From NCBI GenBank assembly GCA_036822015.1, contig DAISIL010000011.1:1-61982 (forward strand): a stretch of DNA of 61,982 nt, written 5' to 3'. The first letter of the stretch is position 1. Each line of letters opens with the position of its first letter. The position numbers and the translations under genes are program-made. Source of the DNA: DAISIL01 sp036822015 (GTDB lineage Bacteria > Bacteroidota > Bacteroidia > Cytophagales > Bernardetiaceae). A model generated the notes under the pieces. The model ran no database searches. It worked only from the letters and a program-made list of their open reading frames with translations, and had not been told where the DNA came from. Shown here in pieces: positions 16,165-22,961 of the stretch.

Positions 16165-17769
16165 TTATTTGGCATAACTGATGGCTCTTTTTTCGCGGAT
16201 GACCGTTACCTTGACTTGCCCCGGATACTGCATTTGGCGTTCGATTTTTTCGGAAATCTGAAAGGCCAGCTCCTGGGCGCGTTCGTCGCTGACCCGTTCG
16301 GCATCAACGATGACGCGCAGCTCACGGCCCGCCTGGATGGCGTAGCATTTGTTTACGCCCTTTTGGGAGAGGGCTAGGTTTTCGAGTTCGTGGAGACGCT
16401 CGACATAAGCCTGCATGGTTTCGCGGCGGGCCCCCGGGCGCGATCCCGAGATGGCATCGCAGGCTTGTACGATGGGCGAGAGCAAGGAGGTCATTTCGAT
16501 CTCGTCGTGGTGGGCCCCGATGGCGTTACAGACTTCGGGATTTTCGTTGTAGCGTTTGGCGATTTCCATGCCGAGCAGGGCGTGGGGTTTTTCGGGGTCT
16601 TCGGTACTGACTTTTCCGATGTCGTGGAGCAGTCCGGCGCGTTTGGCGAGCTTGACGGGCAGCCCCATCTCGGCGGCCATGATGGCACATAGGTTGGCGA
16701 CCTCTCGGGAGTGCTGGAGGAGGTTTTGCCCGTAGGAAGACCGAAAGCGCATCCGCCCGACGAGTTGGATGAGTTCGGGATGCAGGCCATGAATGTTGAG
16801 TTCGATGACGGTGCGTTCTCCGATTTCGAGGATTTGCTCTTCCATTTGTGCTTGTGTTTTGGCGACGACCTCCTCGATGCGTGCCGGATGAATGCGGCCA
16901 TCAGCGACGAGTTTTTGGAGGGATAGGCGGGCTACCTCGCGACGCACGGCATCGAAGCCAGAGAGCGTGATGGCTTCGGGCGTATCATCGACGATAATTT
17001 CGATGCCCGTAGCAGCTTCGAGGGCGCGGATGTTGCGTCCTTCGCGGCCGATGATTTTGCCTTTGGCTTCGTCGTTTTCGAGGTGAAAGACGGATACGCA
17101 GTTTTCGATGGCGTGTTCGGCGGCCGTGCGCTGGATGGTAGTCAGGACGATTTTACGGGCATCTTTGGTGGCCCGCATCTTGGCTTCTTCCACGATCTGG
17201 TGGGCTTTGGCAGCGGCAATGGATCGGGTTTCACTTTCGAGTTCTTGGAGGAGCTTGCGTTTGGCTTCTTCGGGATGCAGTCCGGCGATATTTTCGAGGG
17301 CTTGGAGTTGTTGGCGGCGAAGTTGTTCGATCTCTTCGAGTTTTTTTTCGGTGAGTTCGAGTTTTTCTTGGGCTTCGCTCTGTTGGGCTTTGAGGTCTTT
17401 TTTGTCGCGTTTGAGTTGCTCAAACTTTTGGTTGAGGTTGAGTTCTCGCTGTTTGAGTTTGAGTTCGAGTTGGCTCTGTCGGGCTTCTTGCTGTTTGAGT
17501 TTTTTCTCGTTGGTGATGAGCAGGTTTCGTTTTCGGTCTAGCTCTGTCTCGGCTTTGGCTTTGAGCTTCTGAAAGTAATCGTTGGCGGCGATCTCTTGGG
17601 TTTTGTAGAAGTTTTCGCCTTCCGTTTTGGCTTTATCGAGGATGAGCTGGGCTTTTTCTTGGGCCTGCTCAAGCTCGGCCCGCCAGACCTTTTGGATCAG
17701 GTTGCGCCCCACCAGGACACCGCCGCCAAAAGCCAGCAGAATCGCAAAAAAAATCAATATATATTCCAT
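16165..17769 (-). CDS. rny: ribonuclease Y
   Basis: 534 residues, normal for RNase Y. A single N-terminal membrane helix (M-E-Y-I-L-I-F-F) is followed by a long coiled coil rich in E, K and Q (about 30-200). A KH domain has the signature G-K-I-I-G-R-E-G-R-N-I-R, and an HD domain has H-S-R-E-V-A and L-L-H-D-I-G-K-V, whose H and D bind the metal. The enzyme is a membrane-tethered endoribonuclease that starts mRNA decay. ATG 17769 was chosen because it begins the membrane helix; earlier in-frame ATGs at 17808 and 17802 would overlap the predicted 6S RNA. It is followed by the histidine kinase gene after 14 bp. Confidence 0.95.
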   Translation of the reverse strand: MEYILIFFAILLAFGGGVLVGRNLIQKVWRAELEQAQEKAQLILDKAKTEGENFYKTQEIAANDYFQKLKAKAETELDRKRNLLITNEKKLKQQEARQSQLELKLKQRELNLNQKFEQLKRDKKDLKAQQSEAQEKLELTEKKLEEIEQLRRQQLQALENIAGLHPEEAKRKLLQELESETRSIAAAKAHQIVEEAKMRATKDARKIVLTTIQRTAAEHAIENCVSVFHLENDEAKGKIIGREGRNIRALEAATGIEIIVDDTPEAITLSGFDAVRREVARLSLQKLVADGRIHPARIEEVVAKTQAQMEEQILEIGERTVIELNIHGLHPELIQLVGRMRFRSSYGQNLLQHSREVANLCAIMAAEMGLPVKLAKRAGLLHDIGKVSTEDPEKPHALLGMEIAKRYNENPEVCNAIGAHHDEIEMTSLLSPIVQACDAISGSRPGARRETMQAYVERLHELENLALSQKGVNKCYAIQAGRELRVIVDAERVSDERAQELAFQISEKIERQMQYPGQVKVTVIREKRAISYAK

Positions 17770-17799
17770 CTTGAAGGTATGTTCGATTGAGAGAAACGA

Positions 17800-17943
17800 C
17801 ATACCCAAGGTGCAGTACTCGGCGTACCCCTCGCAGTAATAATGCGGTTTTGTCCCGCTTATATGCTGATGAGTGCGGTCAGAAACACTTCCCGCGCTCT
17901 TGTTGTTGAATCTAAGACCTAATGACTACTATCCTTGAGTACA
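17800..17943 (-). ncRNA. ssrS: probable 6S RNA
   Basis: The 263-bp gap between rny and the divergent gldB holds a structured minus-strand element. Its ends pair (GTACTCAAGG with CCTTGGGTAT, allowing G-T pairs), giving a closing stem. The middle contains a terminal hairpin GCGG-GACAAAA-CCGC flanked by further pairable strands (CAG..TATAA / TTAT..CTG) and an unpaired-looking 5' side. A -7-like box AAATTTTG (complement of 17946-17953) would start transcription at the base of that stem. In Bacteroidota ssrS usually lies directly upstream of rny, as here; the usual zapA neighbour is missing. 6S RNA sequesters housekeeping RNA polymerase. Exact ends are uncertain. Confidence 0.55.
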
Positions 17944-18032
17944 GTCAAAATTTCGACAATGTTACAAAAAAAAGCAGTACGAAAAAAATCTTTTCTGCGT
18001 TATGCTTACCTAAATATCCCGATGATTGACCG

Positions 18033-19049
18033 ATGCTCAAACGCCATTTTCTCTTCTTTTGTCTAAGCTGCCTACTGCTTGCCTGTTCGGATACCTCACA
18101 AGAAACCGATCCCATACCAGATACCGTCCAGGTAGATTGGTCTTTGTTTCGGGCCGACTCTGCGCTGGTCTTCGCCCAAAATCCCGATCAGCTCCTGGAT
18201 TACTTGCAGGCGCATCCCCGCTTTGCTCGCCAGGGCATGGGACTGGGGCTGCATCCCGAAGGGGACGGCCCCTTGATTCGTAGCCTCTTTCGGCTGGCCC
18301 AAGACCCCAAAATAGACAGCCTCCACCAGCTTTGCCAGGACGAATACGGACAAGACCTCCCTCGGCTTCGCCAAGACCTCCATCAGCTCTTCCGAAGGAT
18401 GCGGTATTTTTTCCCCGATTTTGCTCCGCCGATGGTCTATACCGTCGTTACGGGATTGGGCTATGACCTGATGCTCAAAGACTCCCTCCTGATCGTGGGC
18501 TTGGACTACTACCTCGGTAGCAAGCACTTCAAAACCCCACCCCCCGACCCCTACGGCGTACCCCTGCCCCAGTACATCTGGCAACGCTACAGCCCCGAGA
18601 GCATTGCGCCCCACACGGCACTTTTTCTTATCAACCGCTATGCCCAAAAAGACCTCGATGACCGCCGTCTCCTCAACGAGATGATGACCTGGGGCAAAAT
18701 CCTCTATGCCGCCCAACGCCTGCTCCCACAAACGCCTCCGCATCTCTTGATCGGATACACGGAGCAACAGTGGACGGATACCGAAGCCAGTGCAGCTAAT
18801 GTTTATCGTTTTTTTGTGGAGGAGCAACTCTTTTTTGATGCCGGACAAACGGCCAAGACCAAGTACATCCAGGAGCGGCCCTTCACTGCCGAGCTAAGCC
18901 AACGCGCGCCCGGCCGGCTTGGCGTATGGCTAGGCTGGAAAATTGTGCAAGCCTACATGGAAAAAAATCCTAACTTGTCCGTTCAGGAACTGATGCAGAT
19001 CACCGATGCGCAAAGCATCTTTGAGGAAGCCCGCTATCGCCCCAAATAA
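18033..19049 (+). CDS. gldB: gliding motility lipoprotein GldB
   Basis: 338 residues with a lipoprotein signal (L-L-L-A-C-S lipobox, Cys19). The body matches the GldB family pattern: a conserved tyrosine-rich D-Y-Y-L-G block near 155, L-P-Q-Y-I, G-K-I-L-Y, Y-T-E-Q-Q-W, and the C-terminal P-G-R-L-G-V-W-L-G-W-K-I-V-Q-A-Y-M block. GldB is an essential lipoprotein of flavobacterial gliding motility and T9SS; its molecular job is not settled. Here it stands with a secreted subtilase gene 13 bp downstream, not with gldC. The start ATG follows the probable 6S RNA region, which is transcribed divergently. Confidence 0.85.
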   Translation: MLKRHFLFFCLSCLLLACSDTSQETDPIPDTVQVDWSLFRADSALVFAQNPDQLLDYLQAHPRFARQGMGLGLHPEGDGPLIRSLFRLAQDPKIDSLHQLCQDEYGQDLPRLRQDLHQLFRRMRYFFPDFAPPMVYTVVTGLGYDLMLKDSLLIVGLDYYLGSKHFKTPPPDPYGVPLPQYIWQRYSPESIAPHTALFLINRYAQKDLDDRRLLNEMMTWGKILYAAQRLLPQTPPHLLIGYTEQQWTDTEASAANVYRFFVEEQLFFDAGQTAKTKYIQERPFTAELSQRAPGRLGVWLGWKIVQAYMEKNPNLSVQELMQITDAQSIFEEARYRPK

Positions 19050-19062
19050 AAAATCAAACCGA

Positions 19063-20595
19063 ATGAAAACCCTTTTTGTGCTTTTGTTTTTCTCCTTGTC
19101 CTTGTTGGTGTGGGATGTAGCCCAGGCGCAGGAGCGGTATTGGCTATTGTTTACCCACAAGACGGATACGGCTTGCCCGCAGGTCAGCCCTCGGACGCTA
19201 GCCCAGCGGGCGACGTTGGGTTTGCCGGTTTGGCAAGCAACAGATGATCCGGTATCGGAGGACTTTCTGGGGGTTTTGCGGGAGATGGGCGTGCGTCCGT
19301 TGGTCGTTTCGCGGTGGCTCAACGCCTGCTCTGCCGTCCTGGATGCGGGGCAGTTGGGGCGCGTCCTGGCTTTGCCTTTTGTGCGGGCCGCCGTACCGAT
19401 GCGCATCCGTAGCCTACCCGCCCGCCTGCCCGATGCGGATACCGAAAGCCATGCACTGGCTTGGGAGCAAGTGGAAGGGGAACACTTCAAAGCCCTCGGG
19501 CTGGATGGGCGCGGCGTTCGGGTGGGGGTCATTGACGCAGGCTTTTATGCGGCACAGCGCAGCCGATTTTTAGGGGAGATTTTTGAGGAAAGCCGTATCC
19601 AGGCCGTCCGAGATTTTGTTGATCCCTCTGGCAAAGACCTCTTCAAGGTGCGCCAAACCTCTTCGGATAGCCACGGGACGCAAGTGCTGGAGTACATCGC
19701 CGGACATGACCCCAAGACGGGTCGTCGGCAGGGGCTGGCTACGGGAGCCGAGTTTTACCTGGCTCGTACCGACCACGGCGACAAGGAGTTCAGGGGCGAG
19801 GAAGACCACTGGGTGGCTGCCCTTGAGTGGATGGATAGCCTCGGCGTGCGGCTCATCAACACCTCCCTCGGCTACTCCATGGGCTTCGATGACCCCAAAG
19901 AAAACTACCGCATTGAGCAGATCGACGGAGAGACAGCCATCACGACCCGCGCCGCCCAAATTGCTGCTCGCCAAAAAGGGATGCTCATCATCTGCTCGGC
20001 CGGCAACGAAGGCAGCGACCCCAGCTGGAGGGTGCTTTCTGCCCCCGCCGATGCCCCCGATGTGATCGCTGTCGGGGCGACCAACAAAGCCGGACTGCGG
20101 ATGAGCTACAGCAGCCTCGGCCCCGAGCGGCTGCCTTACCTCAAACCCAACCTGGCTTGTTACGCGCTGTTCGGGACATCCTTTGCCGCGCCCGTCATCA
20201 CGGGTTTTGTTGCCTGCCTCCTCCAGCACGATAGCACCCTGACGCGCCAGCAAGCCTTTGCTGCCCTCGAGCGGTCTTGTGGGCTGTACCCCTACGGCAA
20301 CAACTTTGTGGGCTATGGCGTACCCAATGCTGCCCGTGCCTTGCAGTTCTTGCAACAAAACCCGCCCCAGCCTCTGCTCGAAACCGTATCCGCCAAAGGC
20401 TTACAATACCTTATCAAACCCAAAGAAGCCGTTGATGAAGCCATCGTGTTCCACAAAAAAGATGCGCGTAACGTCGTCCAACAAGATTACCTCAAAGCCC
20501 AAAACGGGCGGTTTCGGGTGAAGCGATACCGGCAGTCGCCCCGAACGACCGTTTTTTGGGGCAATGCTGGGGTAGAGATCATCTGGGAGGAATAG
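19063..20595 (+). CDS. secreted subtilisin-like serine protease (S8 family)
   Basis: 510 residues. A signal peptide (first 22 residues, cleavage near A-Q-A-Q) is followed by a propeptide-like region (to about 135) and the S8 catalytic domain with D158 (G-V-I-D-A-G), H204 (S-H-G-T), oxyanion N315 (S-A-G-N-E-G) and S373 (G-T-S-F-A-A-P), all intact. A small C-terminal domain of about 90 residues follows; it does not look like a T9SS sorting domain. The gene is 13 bp after gldB, so probably co-transcribed. ATG 19063 starts the signal peptide; an upstream ATG at 19006 lies inside gldB. It overlaps the convergent lipoprotein gene by 17 bp. Confidence 0.93.
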   Translation: MKTLFVLLFFSLSLLVWDVAQAQERYWLLFTHKTDTACPQVSPRTLAQRATLGLPVWQATDDPVSEDFLGVLREMGVRPLVVSRWLNACSAVLDAGQLGRVLALPFVRAAVPMRIRSLPARLPDADTESHALAWEQVEGEHFKALGLDGRGVRVGVIDAGFYAAQRSRFLGEIFEESRIQAVRDFVDPSGKDLFKVRQTSSDSHGTQVLEYIAGHDPKTGRRQGLATGAEFYLARTDHGDKEFRGEEDHWVAALEWMDSLGVRLINTSLGYSMGFDDPKENYRIEQIDGETAITTRAAQIAARQKGMLIICSAGNEGSDPSWRVLSAPADAPDVIAVGATNKAGLRMSYSSLGPERLPYLKPNLACYALFGTSFAAPVITGFVACLLQHDSTLTRQQAFAALERSCGLYPYGNNFVGYGVPNAARALQFLQQNPPQPLLETVSAKGLQYLIKPKEAVDEAIVFHKKDARNVVQQDYLKAQNGRFRVKRYRQSPRTTVFWGNAGVEIIWEE

Positions 20596-21097
20596 TAACC
20601 ATAAACGCGCCTTCTGTGAAACGTATCGTATCTTCTAGCTTGGGGTTGGAGATCGGAAAAGCATCTGTTTCTACGAAGGTTACCTGAAAGCGTCCCCTGA
20701 CCTGATTCCCGTTGATGGACGTGATCTCAAAGTAGTTGGTTGGTGAGTGCGCACTATCTTGTTCCCATGGTATCAGATGGTCTTCAAAAGCATCGCCACC
20801 AATGATTGTGTAATAGAATGCTCCTTTTCCTGATTTATCACTGATTGTATATACACCAACTTTTAAGGGGTATTCAGAAAACGAAAGGGTCTGTGTTCGA
20901 TATTTATCCAATGAAGATACGAAATTGTAATCATAGGTACTATCTGTTTTTATGGCCCATGATAAGACACAGGTAGGAATCCAGAGTGTGCCATTTCTCA
21001 GGGCAGCGGCAGTTCCTGACTTAGGACATACTTCCGGTGCTGGCTCACAGGCAAAGAGCATCAGAGACCAGCAGAGGAGGAGCGGTAGCTTTTTCAT
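20579..21097 (-). CDS. hypothetical lipoprotein
   Basis: 172 residues beginning M-K-K-L-P-L-L-L-C-W-S-L-M-L-F-A-C-E, a clear lipoprotein signal with the lipid cysteine at residue 17. The mature part is predicted mostly beta, with no family I recognise; the C-terminal half has alternating strands typical of small surface lipoproteins of Bacteroidota. ATG 21097 was chosen for the signal peptide. The gene is visibly richer in A and T than its neighbours, which may mean later acquisition. It converges on the subtilase gene with a 17-bp overlap. Confidence 0.7.
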   Translation of the reverse strand: MKKLPLLLCWSLMLFACEPAPEVCPKSGTAAALRNGTLWIPTCVLSWAIKTDSTYDYNFVSSLDKYRTQTLSFSEYPLKVGVYTISDKSGKGAFYYTIIGGDAFEDHLIPWEQDSAHSPTNYFEITSINGNQVRGRFQVTFVETDAFPISNPKLEDTIRFTEGAFMVTIPPR

Positions 21098-21179
21098 GGG
21101 TGCTGTTTTTGCTTTTAACGGGTGGGCAAAGCCTTTGTTATTATCCGATGATAAACAAGAAACATCTCTCAAGATGGGG

Positions 21180-21211
21180 TTTGCTCAAGCCTGCCAGATT
21201 TACTAAGTTTG
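21180..21211 (+). promoter_or_regulatory. promoter of the methyltransferase gene, near-leaderless
   Basis: TTTG (21180-21183), 20-bp spacer, perfect -7 box TAAGTTTG (21204-21211). The ATG follows only 7 bp later, so the mRNA would have almost no 5' leader. Confidence 0.7.
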
Positions 21212-21218
21212 TCTTGTC

Positions 21219-22187
21219 ATGGAAACTTGCCATATATGCCGAAGCACAGCGGTTGCCCAACGCCTGCTTGTACGCGAGATGATGTTCGGGACAGGGGATA
21301 CCTTTGCGTATCGGCAATGCGCCCGTTGCGGTTGCTTACAGATCGAGACCATTCCGCCAAACATCGGCACGTATTATCCCCCCGACTATTACAGCTACGC
21401 CACCAAGCCTCGGACAGCCTGGCGATCCTTGAAAGCCTACCTCAAGCGACAAAGCGACACCTACGCCGTTTTCAAGAAAGGCTATCTGGGTAAGTGCTTG
21501 TTTCGATATGTCTCCAAAGATGCACCTGTGGCCGCCCTCTCCCATGTCTCGATTACCGAACAGACACGGATACTTGATGTCGGCTGTGGATCAGGGGCTT
21601 TGCTCAAAAGCCTGTGGGCCATAGGCTGCCGTAACTTGATGGGTGCAGACCCTTTCATCGCCCATGACGTAAGCGACCCCGAGGGGCCGCCTATCCGCAA
21701 GTGTCAGTTCACGGACTTGACCCAAACCTTTGATCTGGTGATGTTTCACCATGCTTTTGAACACGTCGCCAACCCAAAGGAGATATTTGCGCATCTACCC
21801 CGTGTGCTTGCCCCAGATGGCATTTGCTTGATTCGCATACCGGTAGCCGATAGCTGGGCCTTTCGGCACTACGGCCCCGACTGGGTGCAACTGGACGCGC
21901 CGAGGCATTTTTTTTTGCATACCCAGGCAAGCATCCGGCTGCTGTGCCAAAGTAATGGGCTTACCCTAAAAAAGGTCATCTTTGATAGCAACGAGTTGCA
22001 GTTTTATGGCAGTGAGCAGTATCGCCGAGATATTCCGTTGCTTTCGGAGCGTTCGTATGCTGTTCATCCGCGTCGAAGTATTTTTAGTGCGCAGGAGTTA
22101 GGACAGTTTAAGAAAAAAGCCATCCAACTCAACCAATCAGGGGAGGGCGATCAGGCTATATTCTTGATAACCCAACAAAAAGTCTGA
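21219..22187 (+). CDS. class I SAM-dependent methyltransferase with N-terminal zinc-binding motif
   Basis: 322 residues. The N-terminus has two cysteine pairs (C-H-I-C and C-A-R-C-G) that probably bind zinc. A Rossmann methyltransferase domain follows, with motif I I-L-D-V-G-C-G-S-G near residue 112 and a H-H-A-F-E-H-V motif near 180. This layout is common among methyltransferases placed in surface-polysaccharide or O-antigen loci, but no glycosyltransferase is nearby, so the substrate is unknown. It is a single-gene unit with its own perfect promoter. Its stop codon abuts the convergent HD-domain gene. Confidence 0.88.
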   Translation: METCHICRSTAVAQRLLVREMMFGTGDTFAYRQCARCGCLQIETIPPNIGTYYPPDYYSYATKPRTAWRSLKAYLKRQSDTYAVFKKGYLGKCLFRYVSKDAPVAALSHVSITEQTRILDVGCGSGALLKSLWAIGCRNLMGADPFIAHDVSDPEGPPIRKCQFTDLTQTFDLVMFHHAFEHVANPKEIFAHLPRVLAPDGICLIRIPVADSWAFRHYGPDWVQLDAPRHFFLHTQASIRLLCQSNGLTLKKVIFDSNELQFYGSEQYRRDIPLLSERSYAVHPRRSIFSAQELGQFKKKAIQLNQSGEGDQAIFLITQQKV

Positions 22188-22188
22188 T

Positions 22189-22851
22189 TTACGGCTGCCC
22201 TTCGTGCCATTCCTCCAAGAAAGCGGCCAGGAAATCCTCCATCACCTGATGGCGTTTTTGGGCCATCGCCTGGGCTGTGGGTGTGTTCATCCGGTCTTTG
22301 AGCAGGAGGAGTTTTTCGTAGAAGTGGTTGATGGTCGCGCTGTTGTTTTTGCGATAGGCTTCTGGGCTGAGGTTGTGTTGGGGTGGCTGCTCGGGGTCGT
22401 AAAAGGGGCGGTTGCGGTGGCTGCCATAGCTGAACGTCCGGGCGATGCCTATGGCGCCGATGGCTTCCAGTCGGTCGGCATCCTGGACGATGCGTAGGGG
22501 TAGGGAGTCGAAGGTTTGATAAGCACTACCTCCCTTAAACGACACATTCTGAATCAGTTCGAGGACGTGCGTAACGACGGAATCGGGAAGATAGAGGCTT
22601 TGCAGGAGAGCCTGACTGCGCCCGAGGGGTAGGTTGGGGTCATCGTGAAACTTGGTATCGGCGATGTCGTGTAGGAGTGCGCCCAGCTCGACGATCAGGC
22701 ATTCCTCCGCTGAGAGTTGCTCCTGGGTGGCGATGTGCTTGGCCAGTTGCCAGACGCGACGCACGTGCGGCCAGTCGTGTCCGACTTCGACACCAGCAAA
22801 GGCAGCCTCCACAAACTCGGCTACGGCAGTGATGATTTGAGGATCAGTCAT
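22189..22851 (-). CDS. HD domain metal-dependent phosphohydrolase
   Basis: 220 residues. The HD-domain metal ligands are visible: H in G-H-D-W-P-H, the pair H-D in L-L-H-D-I-A-D-T-K, and a later D in V-Q-D-A-D-R-L-E-A-I-G-A-I-G. The pattern H-D-W-P-H-V-x-R-V-W and D-A-D-R-L-x-A-I-G-A belongs to the YedJ/YpgQ group, some members of which hydrolyse nucleotides. Cytoplasmic. ATG 22851 starts a normal N-terminus; an in-frame ATG at 22899 adds 16 residues with no family support. No obvious operon partner. Confidence 0.85.
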   Translation of the reverse strand: MTDPQIITAVAEFVEAAFAGVEVGHDWPHVRRVWQLAKHIATQEQLSAEECLIVELGALLHDIADTKFHDDPNLPLGRSQALLQSLYLPDSVVTHVLELIQNVSFKGGSAYQTFDSLPLRIVQDADRLEAIGAIGIARTFSYGSHRNRPFYDPEQPPQHNLSPEAYRKNNSATINHFYEKLLLLKDRMNTPTAQAMAQKRHQVMEDFLAAFLEEWHEGQP

Positions 22852-22901
22852 GGATGGTGGATAGTTTGCGTGAAAATAAGGAGATAAACTTACAAGCAAA
22901 C

Positions 22902-22940
22902 AAAAAACCTACAAAGTCCGAAGACTTTGTAGGTTTTTTT
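22902..22940. terminator. strong bidirectional intrinsic terminator
   Basis: A 17-bp perfect stem (left arm 22902-22918, right arm from 22923) around a CGAA tetraloop, with A6 on one side and T7 on the other, so it can stop transcription on either strand. It lies 21 bp after the stop of the large secreted protein gene. Confidence 0.92.
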
Positions 22941-22961
22941 GAAAAAAGCAGTGATGGTTTT

